Positions 1 to 6,753 of a stretch of DNA of 8,563 nt are shown here, piece by piece; positions within the stretch are counted from its first letter, which is position 1; the number at the start of each line of letters is the position of its first letter. The stretch comes from Acidobacteriota bacterium (GTDB lineage Bacteria > Acidobacteriota > Terriglobia > Terriglobales > Acidobacteriaceae). The position numbers and the translations under genes were made by a program. The notes beneath the pieces are model-generated. The model made no database searches and was not told the origin of the DNA. It worked only from the letters and a program-made list of their open reading frames with translations. The DNA is taken from NCBI GenBank assembly GCA_019247235.1, contig JAFAPG010000706.1, positions 1-8,563 of the forward strand, given 5' to 3'.

Positions 1-278
1 GCATATTCGGTGAGTCGGAGGGTTTCAATGGCTGACTCCGACCCAGTTCCAGCAATCAGAACCTTGTGGGGAGCACAGGCGCCGCGGCCGGTTTTTAACA
101 CCTCGCGGCGCTCTTCGTCCGAGAGCATGAGGGCTTCTCCGGTTGAACCGAGTAGGACGACGCCGCCAATCGGTGTCTTCGAATATCGCTCCAGATTGTG
201 CTCAAGCTTTTTGTGATACACACGTCCGTCAGGATAGAAAGGGGTAGTAACCGGAGGATAGATACCGTCAAGCAGCAT
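1..278 (-). CDS. DapA/HOGA-superfamily aldolase, N-terminal part (runs off the left edge)
   Basis: The first 92 residues of a class I, Schiff-base (beta/alpha)8 aldolase are present; the rest lies outside the window. Residues 5-14 read GIYPPVTTPF, the usual first strand of the dihydrodipicolinate synthase / N-acetylneuraminate lyase family. Residues 44-48 read GSTGE, the counterpart of the GTTGE substrate-carboxylate loop, and an E-E-R stretch follows at 55-57. The wording IAGTGSES (75-82) and the opening GIYPPVTTPF resemble 4-hydroxy-2-oxoglutarate aldolases more than lysine-pathway DapA, so I do not assign a substrate. The catalytic Lys and Tyr are beyond the edge. The ATG at 278 is the only start codon in this frame after the carB stop. 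Its ribosome site is weak (GATGAG). It follows carB by 99 bases on the same strand and may be co-transcribed with it. Confidence 0.85.
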   Translation of the reverse strand, partial: MLLDGIYPPVTTPFYPDGRVYHKKLEHNLERYSKTPIGGVVLLGSTGEALMLSDEERREVLKTGRGACAPHKVLIAGTGSESAIETLRLTEY

Positions 279-377
279 AGTTAGCTCATCGTCGCCTGAG
301 TGTTCAAACGAAACCTTTATTCTAACCGTCCAAGAGGCCGCAAGCTTTTGCCAATCTCCTGGACTCGAGGTCTGCCC

Positions 378-3300
378 TTAAGACAGCACTTTCACGGCCG
401 GCATTCTCTCCAGGTGTAATTGCTGAAGGGCCTTGATACTGACCTCTCCGCGCTGCAATGCAGCAATTCCTTCTGCCGCGGCCCGCGCCGCAGCGAGTGT
501 GGTGATGGTGGGTATACGGGCAGTAACGGCGGCACGTCGAATCGCCTTTTCGTCAAAGAATGGATCTTGACCTCGCGGTGTATTCACGATCAGGTGGATG
601 CGGTCGCCCTTAATCCAGTCAACCACATTGGGGCGGCCTTCCTTCACCTTGTACACGCGCTCGACCGCCATGCCGTCGCGTTCAATTACCTCGGCGGTTC
701 CCGCGGTCGCCACCAAGGTGAATCCCATGTCCACAAACTTGCGCGCGACCTCGGCCACATGCAGCTTGTCGTGATCGGTAACGCTGATAAAGACACAGCC
801 GCGGGTGGGAAGCTTTTGCCCCGCCGCTAACTGTGCTTTGGCAAAGGCCTCGCCGAAATTGTCGGCCACTCCCATGACCTCACCCGTGGACTTCATTTCA
901 GGTCCAAGGACGGTATCGACGCCTGGAAACTTGTTCCAGGGAAAAACCGGGGATTTCACATAGTAGTGGGAACCGGTATCCAAATCTTTCTTCTGCTCAA
1001 CGAATTCTGGAAGAAAGTCCTTGAGTTTACGCCCGGTCATGAGACGGGCAGCGATTTTTGCCATAGCGACACCAGTCGCTTTGGAAACATAGGGAACCGT
1101 GCGCGAAGCGCGCGGGTTTACTTCGAGAACGTACACCTTACCGGCGGGGTTGCCGTTACCGCTGGAGTATCCCGAACGGGGAATGGCGAATTGAATGTTC
1201 ATCAAACCCACAACCTTCAAGGCTCGTGCCAACTTGAAGGTGTACTCTCGCATGCGGGCAAGAAGATGCTGGGGTATGTCAACGGCGGGCAATACACAGG
1301 AGGAATCCCCGGAGTGGATGCCAGCCTCTTCAATATGCTGCATGATTCCGGCGATGACCACGTCGTGGCCGTCGGAGAGCGCATCGATGTCGACTTCGAT
1401 CGCGTCTTCGAGGAAGTGGTCAATGAGCACGGGGCGATCGTGGGAATATTCCACCGCTTCTTTCATGTAGCGCACCACGGTCTCCTCGTCAAAGGCGATG
1501 ACCATAGCGCGGCCGCCTAAGACATAGGAAGGGCGCACCAGGACTGGATAGCCGATGCGGGCCGCGCCCGCGATGGCTTCTTCGAGCGAGGCCGCCATTG
1601 CCCCGGGCGCTTGGGGTATTCCCAGTTCGTCGAGCAATTTGCCGAAGCGCTTGCGATCTTCCGCCAGATCGATCGACTCGGGAGAGGTACCGATGACATT
1701 GACTCCCGCGGCTTTGAGAGGGAGAGCGAGATTGAGTGGAGTCTGTCCCCCAAATTGAACAATCACTCCGACCTGGTCATTATGCGCGCTCTCATGTTGA
1801 TAAATGGAGTACACATCTTCAAAGGTCAAGGGCTCAAAATAGAGTCGGTCGCTGGTGTCGTAGTCGGTCGAGACGGTCTCGGGATTGCAGTTGACCATAA
1901 TGGTTTCATAGCCGTCTTCCCGCAGTGCAAAGGAGGCATGACAACAGCAGTAATCAAACTCGATGCCCTGTCCGATACGATTGGGCCCGCTGCCCAATAT
2001 GATGACTTTCTTTTTCTCCGTGGAAGCGGCCTCATCTTCCTCTTCGTAGGTCGAATAGAGATAAGGGGTATAGCTCTCGAATTCGGCCGCGCAGGTATCC
2101 ACCCGCTTGTAAACCGGCTGTACGTTGTGCTTCTTGCGGAGATGCCGAATCTTTTCCTGATCGCCCTTTCCGCCCAGCCGCCAGGCTCCCGCCAGTCGTC
2201 CATCAGAGAACCCCATGCGCTTGGCAGAACGCACTACGTCGGCTGGCACCGAATCGAAGGGGTGCTTTTCGATCTCCATCTGCATGTCGTGAAGTTCTTT
2301 CAGCTGATATAGAAACCAGGGATCAATGCCGGTGGTTTTGGCCAGCTGCTTGACCGTGTGTCCTTGCCGCAGAGCGTAGCGTACATAGGAAAGCCGCTCG
2401 GGGTGTGGCGTAACTAGCCGCTGGGTCAGAATCTTGGGCTCTATTTTTTCCGAGCCCACGCGCTTACCCGTGTCGAGAGCGCGCACACCTTTCATCAGCG
2501 CCTCTTTGAAGGTGCGCCCAATGGCCATCACTTCCCCCACCGATTTCATTTGCGGGCCCAGGCTTTCGTCGGCTCCGGGAAACTTTTCAAACTGCCACTT
2601 GGGAATTTTCACCACCACATAATCGAGGGTGGGCTCGAAACATGCGGGCGTCTTGCGAGTGATGTCATTATGAATTTCATCGAGCGTGTAACCCACGGCC
2701 AAACGCGCAGCGATCTTAGCGATCGGGAAGCCGGTAGCTTTTGAGGCCAGAGCTGAGGAGCGGGACACCCGCGGGTTCATCTCGATGACCACCATACGTC
2801 CGGTGTGAGGATGCACGGCAAACTGAATGTTGGAACCACCGGTCTCAACTCCAATCTCGCGAATTACGGCAATGGCGGCATCCCGCATCGCTTGGTACTC
2901 GCGATCGCTGAGCGTCTGGACCGGAGCCACGGTTATCGAATCACCGGTATGTACCCCCATGGGATCAAAGTTTTCTATCGAGCAGACAATAATCACGTTG
3001 TCTTTGAGGTCGCGCATGACCTCCAGCTCAAATTCCTTCCATCCGAGCACAGATTCCTCGATCAGGGCCTCGTGAACGGGGGAAAAGTCCAAGCCCCGGG
3101 CCAGGACTTCGAGCAGTTCTTCGCGGTTGTAGGCCATGCCGCCCCCAGAGCCACCCAATGTAAAGGAAGGGCGCACGATGACAGGAAAGCCGATTTTTCC
3201 CGCAAACTCCAGGCCGTCTTTGAGGTTGTTGACCAAGGCTGATTTAGGTATGTCCAGGCCGATATTCTGCATGGCATCCTTGAAATAGAGGCGGTCTTCG

Positions 3301-3695
3301 GCCTTCTTAATTGCTTCCACCTTGGCGCCGATCAACTTTACGTTGTACTTGTCCAGCACTCCACTGTCAGAGAGCTCGATGGACAAATTGAGCGCCGTCT
3401 GTCCGCCCACAGTTGGCAAAAGGGCGAATCCCGTACCCGGTGAGAGCTGTCGCTCCTGGCGAAGGATTTCTTCCAGATACTCTCGGGTCAGCGGCTCGAT
3501 GTAGGTACGATCGGCAAATTCGGGATCCGTCATGATGGTCGCCGGGTTTGAATTGGCCAGCACCACCTCGTAGCCTTCGGCTTTAAGCGCCTTGCAGGCC
3601 TGCGTACCCGAGTAATCGAATTCAGCAGACTGACCAATAATGATTGGACCCGAGCCGACCACCAGAATCTTCGCGATGTCAGTTCGTTTGGGCAT
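378..3695 (-). CDS. carB: Carbamoyl-phosphate synthase large subunit
   Basis: CarB makes carbamoyl phosphate from bicarbonate, ATP and ammonia tunnelled from CarA, for pyrimidine and arginine synthesis in the cytoplasm. The 1105 residues hold the expected duplicated architecture. The first half starts MPKRTDI, matching the common CarB N-terminus, with GSGPIIIGQ at 14-22, the first ATP-grasp loop GGSGGGMAYN (181-190) and MNPRVSRSSALASKATG (306-322). An oligomerisation region spans about 420-555. The second half begins with ILGSGPNRIGQGIEFDY (566-582) and has VLGGRAM (725-731) and EVNPRASRTVPYVSKATG (858-875). The MGS-like allosteric domain occupies about 965-1105, keeping TAGT (997-1000) and NTPRG (1038-1042). 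It is slightly longer than the E. coli protein (about 1073), partly from a Gly/Ser-rich insert at 839-852. Upstream of the ATG a GGGGAG lies about 14 bases away, which is rather far. It follows carA after 134 bases. Confidence 0.98.
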   Translation of the reverse strand: MPKRTDIAKILVVGSGPIIIGQSAEFDYSGTQACKALKAEGYEVVLANSNPATIMTDPEFADRTYIEPLTREYLEEILRQERQLSPGTGFALLPTVGGQTALNLSIELSDSGVLDKYNVKLIGAKVEAIKKAEDRLYFKDAMQNIGLDIPKSALVNNLKDGLEFAGKIGFPVIVRPSFTLGGSGGGMAYNREELLEVLARGLDFSPVHEALIEESVLGWKEFELEVMRDLKDNVIIVCSIENFDPMGVHTGDSITVAPVQTLSDREYQAMRDAAIAVIREIGVETGGSNIQFAVHPHTGRMVVIEMNPRVSRSSALASKATGFPIAKIAARLAVGYTLDEIHNDITRKTPACFEPTLDYVVVKIPKWQFEKFPGADESLGPQMKSVGEVMAIGRTFKEALMKGVRALDTGKRVGSEKIEPKILTQRLVTPHPERLSYVRYALRQGHTVKQLAKTTGIDPWFLYQLKELHDMQMEIEKHPFDSVPADVVRSAKRMGFSDGRLAGAWRLGGKGDQEKIRHLRKKHNVQPVYKRVDTCAAEFESYTPYLYSTYEEEDEAASTEKKKVIILGSGPNRIGQGIEFDYCCCHASFALREDGYETIMVNCNPETVSTDYDTSDRLYFEPLTFEDVYSIYQHESAHNDQVGVIVQFGGQTPLNLALPLKAAGVNVIGTSPESIDLAEDRKRFGKLLDELGIPQAPGAMAASLEEAIAGAARIGYPVLVRPSYVLGGRAMVIAFDEETVVRYMKEAVEYSHDRPVLIDHFLEDAIEVDIDALSDGHDVVIAGIMQHIEEAGIHSGDSSCVLPAVDIPQHLLARMREYTFKLARALKVVGLMNIQFAIPRSGYSSGNGNPAGKVYVLEVNPRASRTVPYVSKATGVAMAKIAARLMTGRKLKDFLPEFVEQKKDLDTGSHYYVKSPVFPWNKFPGVDTVLGPEMKSTGEVMGVADNFGEAFAKAQLAAGQKLPTRGCVFISVTDHDKLHVAEVARKFVDMGFTLVATAGTAEVIERDGMAVERVYKVKEGRPNVVDWIKGDRIHLIVNTPRGQDPFFDEKAIRRAAVTARIPTITTLAAARAAAEGIAALQRGEVSIKALQQLHLERMPAVKVLS

Positions 3696-3723
3696 GGATC
3701 TTGTCTACACTCCCCTACTGAGT

Positions 3724-3749
3724 GCCGTCTGGATCTGCTGCCAGACGAC
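3724..3749 (-). other. Stem-loop in the carA-carB spacer
   Basis: Bases 3726-3732 (CGTCTGG) and 3741-3747 (CCAGACG) are perfectly complementary around an 8-base loop. In minus-strand RNA the stem grows to 9 pairs with one U-G wobble. No T-run follows in the direction of transcription, so an intrinsic terminator is unlikely. It could influence stability or processing of the carA-carB message, or tune carB expression. The function is inferred from position only. Confidence 0.45.
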
Positions 3750-3829
3750 CCCGAGCTCTAGCACAGCGAGCGCCAGAACAGAGGTCGCGTATGTCAAGAG
3801 CGAACTTAGCGCTGGATGGGAAAGCTCAC

Positions 3830-4960
3830 TCACCCGCGCCACTCCTCCATCATTTTTACAAAGTCTTTGAACAAGTAGTGCGAATCGTGCGGACCGGGAG
3901 AGGCCTCAGGGTGGTACTGAACGCTGAACAAGGGCAAGTTCCTATGACGCAGGCCTTCGAGGGTTGAGTCGTTCAGGTCTATGTGCGTGAGCTCGACTTC
4001 GGCTGGCGACAGCGAATCAGGGTCAACGGCAAAGTTGTGATTGTGCGCCGTGATCTCGACCTTGCCGGTGGCCATCTGTTTGACGGGATGATTGCCCCCA
4101 TGGTGCCCAAATTTGAGTTTGTAGGTTTTCCCGCCGAGCGCAAGACCGGTGAGCTGATGGCCAAGACAGATTCCGAAGATCGGTTGTCGACCCATCAGTC
4201 TTCGAATATTCTCCACCGCGTAGGTGCACGGCTCCGGATCTCCTGGACCGTTCGAGAGGAACACGCCATGGGGTTTTAGGGCAAGAACGTCTTCGGCCAG
4301 TGTCTGCGCTGGGACCACGGTGACCCGGCAGGACTCACTCCGTAACTTGCGTAGTATGTTCTGTTTAATACCAAAATCATAAGCCACAACGTGAAAGCGT
4401 TCGGGCTGATCCTTGACCCCCACAACTTCAATTGGTTCGTGCGATCGTTCCCCAACTTCCCAGACGTAGGGACGATTGGTAGTGACAACTTTGGCCAGAT
4501 CGCGCCCGTCCATTTTTGGAATAGAACGCGCCTTGGCGATGAGCTTATCGGCATCGGTTTCGATGGTGGAGATCACCCCCCGCATCACCCCATGGTCGCG
4601 TAGGTGGCGCACCAGGGCGCGGGTGTCAATGTCAGCCAGCACCGGTATTTTGAACTGTTCCAGATACTCTTCGGCGACCTGTTGCGAGCGCCAGTTGGAG
4701 CTGACCCGAGAAAACTCGCGCACGATCAAGCCCTCGATGTAAGGATGGGTGGCCTCGTTGTCTTCCGAGTTGGTCCCGTAGTTGCCGATCTGGGGATTGG
4801 TCAAAACGACGATCTGGCCGGCATACGAAGGGTCGGTAAAGATTTCCTGGTAGCCGGTAATGGAAGTATTAAAAACGACTTCGCCGTAGCATTCGCCTTT
4901 GGCGCCGTAGCCTTTGCCGCGGAAGACCTTTCCGTCCTCCAGCGCAAGGATGGCTTGCAT
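3830..4960 (-). CDS. carA: Carbamoyl-phosphate synthase small (glutaminase) subunit
   Basis: CarA hydrolyses glutamine and passes the ammonia to CarB. The 376 residues are a normal family length. The N-terminal CPSase small-chain domain (about 1-130) carries GEVVFNTSITGYQEIFTDPSYAGQ, residues 26-49. The C-terminal class I glutamine amidotransferase domain (about 188-370) has the oxyanion-loop motif SNGPGDPE (236-243), the nucleophile Cys265 in FGICLGHQL and the His350/Glu352 pair in YHPEASPGPHD. FGHHGGNHPV (284-293) is also typical. The start ATG is preceded by GGAGAG (4964-4969, minus strand) at suitable distance. The gene is first in the minus-strand car operon and divergent from lepB. Confidence 0.98.
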   Translation of the reverse strand: MQAILALEDGKVFRGKGYGAKGECYGEVVFNTSITGYQEIFTDPSYAGQIVVLTNPQIGNYGTNSEDNEATHPYIEGLIVREFSRVSSNWRSQQVAEEYLEQFKIPVLADIDTRALVRHLRDHGVMRGVISTIETDADKLIAKARSIPKMDGRDLAKVVTTNRPYVWEVGERSHEPIEVVGVKDQPERFHVVAYDFGIKQNILRKLRSESCRVTVVPAQTLAEDVLALKPHGVFLSNGPGDPEPCTYAVENIRRLMGRQPIFGICLGHQLTGLALGGKTYKLKFGHHGGNHPVKQMATGKVEITAHNHNFAVDPDSLSPAEVELTHIDLNDSTLEGLRHRNLPLFSVQYHPEASPGPHDSHYLFKDFVKMMEEWRG

Positions 4961-4987
4961 CGTCTCTCCGAGGAGTGGATTTTGAAG

Positions 4988-4996
4988 ATTCTAGCA
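4988..4996 (-). promoter_or_regulatory. Putative carA promoter, extended -10 box
   Basis: On the minus strand this reads TGCTAGAAT, an extended -10 (TGn plus TAGAAT, 5 of 6 to TATAAT). The -35 region 17 bases upstream (TTTCCG) is poor, as is common for extended -10 promoters. Transcription would begin near 4981, giving a leader of about 20 bases that still contains the GGAGAG ribosome site. Such a leader is too short for a pyrimidine attenuator or a PyrR-type leader. No start site has been measured. Confidence 0.45.
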
Positions 4997-5048
4997 GGGA
5001 CCAGTGAAAACGGAAAAGGTAAAAAGCAGCCCCCCTACTGGCACAGGC

Positions 5049-5071
5049 GTAGCTCGCATTAACCGAGCTGC
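5049..5071. repeat. Inverted repeat between divergent carA and lepB
   Basis: AGCTCG (5051-5056) and CGAGCT (5064-5069) form a perfect six-base dyad around CATTAAC. Skipping one T/G position, it gains another pair (5049 with 5071). It lies upstream of both divergent genes, about 55 bases beyond the carA -10 box and about 27 bases before the lepB start, where an operator could act on either. A chance dyad cannot be excluded. Confidence 0.3.
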
Positions 5072-5088
5072 ATCAAATCCAGTAGAAT

Positions 5089-5093
5089 GGAAG
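5089..5093 (+). promoter_or_regulatory. lepB ribosome binding site
   Basis: GGAAG ends four bases before the ATG at 5098. It supports that start over the internal ATG at 5194 (Met33), which lacks a recognisable site and would begin just before the membrane anchor. Confidence 0.5.
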
Positions 5094-5097
5094 CGCG

Positions 5098-5682
5098 ATG
5101 GCTGTGCCCATAGAAGCTTCGGAGCTATCGGCGAAAGCGACTCGGTCGGCGATAAAGCCGGGACGCCGCGCAGCTACCCTGCTTTCTGGCTGGATGCGTG
5201 ACTTGGTGATTTCTCTCGCCATCTCCGCCTTCATCATCGTTTTCCTCTACCAACCAGTAAAGGTGGAAGGCACTAGCATGATGCCTTCGCTCGATGACCA
5301 GGAGCGCATCTTCATCAACAAGTTCGTTTATCGCATCGAGCCCATCCAGCGCGGCGATATTGTGGTGTTCCGCTATCCCCGAGATCCATCCAAAAGTTTT
5401 ATCAAGCGGGTTATCGGAGTCGCCGGCGATCACATCCACATTATCGACGGCCATGTCTACCTCAACCGGAAGATACTGGTTGAAGATTACGTTCCCTCCA
5501 TTTATCAGGACGGTCGTTCGTATCCAGAGATTATCGTTCCTCCCGACACCTATTTTGTGTTGGGCGATCACCGAAGTTTGTCGAATGATAGCCGTGACTT
5601 TGGGCCGGTCGATGCCAGCTATATCTACGGCAAGGCGGTGTTTGGTTATTGGCCCATGGAAAAGCTTGGCCGCCTCCGCTAG
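5098..5682 (+). CDS. lepB: Signal peptidase I
   Basis: Type I (S26) signal peptidase removes signal peptides from exported preproteins at the outer face of the cytoplasmic membrane. The 194 residues show a charged N-terminal segment, one hydrophobic anchor at about 36-51 (LVISLAISAFIIVFLY), and the catalytic boxes in order. Box B is GTSMMPSL with nucleophile Ser60. Box D is KRVIGVAGD with general base Lys103. Box E is GDHRSLSNDSRDFG (156-169), close to the canonical GDNRxxSxDSRxxG but with His in place of Asn. The protein has one membrane segment and is short, unlike the two-anchor E. coli enzyme. The preferred start is the ATG after GGAAG; Met33 is a possible shorter start. It is divergent from carA and precedes the HTH gene by 105 bases. 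Confidence 0.96.
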   Translation: MAVPIEASELSAKATRSAIKPGRRAATLLSGWMRDLVISLAISAFIIVFLYQPVKVEGTSMMPSLDDQERIFINKFVYRIEPIQRGDIVVFRYPRDPSKSFIKRVIGVAGDHIHIIDGHVYLNRKILVEDYVPSIYQDGRSYPEIIVPPDTYFVLGDHRSLSNDSRDFGPVDASYIYGKAVFGYWPMEKLGRLR

Positions 5683-5689
5683 AGTTAGA

Positions 5690-5774
5690 CTTTTCCTTGC
5701 CCAGGTCTCTTCTTCTCCCTGTAGCGAGGCGCCAAGAAGATTGTTCGAGTAGACCAAAACGCCTGGGCCAAAAG
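5690..5774 (+). promoter_or_regulatory. Nested inverted repeats in the lepB-HTH spacer, possible structured leader
   Basis: The spacer contains several mutually compatible complementary segments. CTTTT (5690-5694) pairs with AAAAG (5770-5774), GCCCAGG (5699-5705) with CCTGGGC (5762-5768), and TCTTCTT (5708-5714) with AAGAAGA (5734-5740). The short pair TCT (5706-5708) with AGA (5751-5753) is possible instead of the last pair of the inner stem. The outer arm covers AAAGG (5771-5775), the only purine-rich candidate ribosome site before the HTH gene start at 5788. Folding could therefore limit its translation. The pairings are read directly; the regulatory role is inference. It could instead be a readthrough or decay signal after lepB. 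Confidence 0.35.
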
Positions 5775-5787
5775 GTTCCCGTAAAAT

Positions 5788-6051
5788 ATGATGGCCCATC
5801 GATTCGAATCCGGCAGGTACCTACGCGAATTACGCGAAGCCTTGGGACTGACCCTGCGGGACGTGCACCAGGAGAGCCTCATCATTGCTCAAAAGTATGG
5901 AAGCAGGTCCTTCGCCATTCCCCCCAGCCGCTTACACGCGATTGAGAGAAAGCGCGCCATTCCGAACATCCATCGTTCCTACACGCTGGCTTCGATCTAT
6001 GCCTGCGACCTTGAAGACATTCTTTGGCTTTACGGCGTGCCCCGGATCTAG
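5788..6051 (+). CDS. Small Xre-like helix-turn-helix protein
   Basis: The 87-residue protein is almost entirely one helix-turn-helix domain. YLRELREALGLTLRDVHQE (11-29) matches helices 1 and 2 of the Xre/HTH_3 family, and RLHAIERKRAIPNIHRSY (48-65) matches the recognition helix and following turn. LASIYACDLEDILWLYGV (67-84) matches the usual last helices. Between helix 2 and the recognition helix there are some nine extra residues (around IIAQKYGSRSFAI) compared with a standard Xre repeat. The frame has a stop (5782-5784) just before the ATG-ATG pair at 5788/5791, so the start cannot be further upstream. The candidate ribosome site AAAGG is 12 bases away, which is long. There is no second domain for ligand binding or dimerisation. 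Its DNA target is unknown; control of its neighbours is only a guess. Confidence 0.8.
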   Translation: MMAHRFESGRYLRELREALGLTLRDVHQESLIIAQKYGSRSFAIPPSRLHAIERKRAIPNIHRSYTLASIYACDLEDILWLYGVPRI

Positions 6052-6071
6052 CTCCCATCAAACGTAAGCTC

Positions 6072-6101
6072 CGGGCGACGTCGGTTTTCTATCTTCGCCC
6101 G
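6072..6101 (+). terminator. Inverted repeat after the HTH gene, weak terminator candidate
   Basis: CGGGCGA (6072-6078) and TCGCCCG (6095-6101) form a perfect, GC-rich seven-pair stem with a 16-base loop, 20 bases after the HTH stop codon. No T-run follows the stem, so if it ends transcription it is a poor intrinsic terminator. The position suits separation of lepB-HTH from the anti-sigma pair. Confidence 0.3.
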
Positions 6102-6189
6102 CGAGACCTTGAGTGGCGGCCTCTTCTCTGTAAAGCACTCCCTTCCCCGCAACCCTGCAAACAACAACTGTAGAGACATGTTCGGCCCG

Positions 6190-6195
6190 TTGACA
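6190..6195 (+). promoter_or_regulatory. Perfect -35-like hexamer upstream of the anti-sigma gene
   Basis: TTGACA matches the housekeeping -35 consensus exactly. At 16-18 bases spacing only weak -10 candidates occur (for example TCAAAC at 6213-6218, 3 of 6). If it is a promoter, transcription would begin near 6225, downstream of the possible starts at 6109 and 6178. That would favour translation from 6307. The rest of the 255-base gap 6052-6306 shows nothing else I can name. Confidence 0.2.
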
Positions 6196-6306
6196 TTTCC
6201 TCAGCAGAAGGTTCAAACTACCGAATCTGCCTGGAACGGGGGTGGGGCCATCGCCAGGCAGGTCTCGTGCGATCGAATATCAACGATTTCATTGAAACCT
6301 TTACTT

Positions 6307-6753
6307 ATGGCCGGAGACCGGTTCTCCTATAGGCTAGATTCGACTCTGGAGACCGTGGATAACGCGGAACAAACCGCGAGTCGCATCGCTTCTGAGAGTG
6401 GTTTTGGGGAAGACGAAGTCATGCAGATTGCCATGGCGGTTCGGGAGGCAGCCGTCAACGCCGTCCTACACGGCAATGCCTACGATCCAGATAAGAAAGT
6501 GGAATTAGAATTTGAGCGCACCCAAGCGGCTCTGGTCATCGTGATCCGGGATCAAGGAAAAGGCATGGACTTAAGCAAAATTCCCGACCCATTGGCCCCA
6601 GAAAATCTTCTAAAAACGTCAGGACGCGGTATTTTTTTGATACGTTCATTTATGGATGAGGTGGAGATCCATCCGTCTCACACCGGTACCGAAGTAAAAC
6701 TAGTGAAACACGTCCACGGACCAGCCGAGGGCGGCAAGGAGGATTTGCAGTGA
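6307..6753 (+). CDS. RsbW/SpoIIAB-like anti-sigma factor serine kinase
   Basis: This is a GHKL-fold ATP-binding protein of the anti-sigma kinase type, which holds a sigma factor inactive and phosphorylates a STAS antagonist. With the chosen ATG it has 148 residues, a normal length. It begins at the first strand of the domain (FSYRLDSTLETVDNAE, 6-21). The N box is AVREAAVNAVLHGNAYD (44-60) with Glu47, Asn51 and His55. The G1 box is DQGKGMD (82-88), and the G2 box is SGRGIFLIRSFMDEV (105-119). The reading frame stays open upstream to ATG 6178 and TTG 6109. That extension (66 residues from 6109) has rare codons and no recognisable domain, so I leave it out. No start has a clear ribosome site. 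Its stop overlaps the next gene, its likely substrate. The sigma factor target is not in the window. Confidence 0.85.
   Translation: MAGDRFSYRLDSTLETVDNAEQTASRIASESGFGEDEVMQIAMAVREAAVNAVLHGNAYDPDKKVELEFERTQAALVIVIRDQGKGMDLSKIPDPLAPENLLKTSGRGIFLIRSFMDEVEIHPSHTGTEVKLVKHVHGPAEGGKEDLQ
6736..6742 (+). promoter_or_regulatory. Strong ribosome binding site of the STAS gene
   Basis: AAGGAGG lies seven bases before the GTG at 6750, inside the end of the anti-sigma gene. It is the best ribosome site in the window and fixes the GTG start of the STAS protein. It would allow more STAS protein than kinase to be made from one message. Confidence 0.75.

Noticed and set aside
279..380. The frame between the carB stop and the aldolase ATG has no stop codon, so carB readthrough would fuse the two proteins
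   Set aside because: The carB stop is a TAA, the 33 intervening codons show no protein pattern, and both proteins begin and end at normal family positions.
1611..2312. Long 233-codon open frame on the plus strand inside carB
   Set aside because: Antisense shadow of a highly conserved gene, with no recognisable motif.
3792..3797. Perfect TTGACA on the minus strand in the carA-carB spacer as an internal carB promoter
   Set aside because: No -10-like box at 16-18 bases; the nearest TAGAG-like box is about 31 bases away.
3713..5041. Short shared word CCCCTACTG upstream of both carB (3713-3723) and carA (5031-5041)
   Set aside because: Nine bases only, no dyad and different distances to the start codons; chance is likely.
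5059..5088. lepB promoter made of TTAACC and TAGAAT with 18-base spacing
   Set aside because: Transcription would begin only a few bases before the lepB ATG and lose the GGAAG ribosome site.
5125..5799. Long 224-codon open frame on the minus strand over lepB
   Set aside because: It is antisense to a gene with all signal peptidase motifs and shows no domain pattern of its own.
6233..6267. GGAAC plus GTCTC as an extracytoplasmic-sigma promoter before the anti-sigma gene
   Set aside because: The spacing is 24 bases, far from the usual 16-17.
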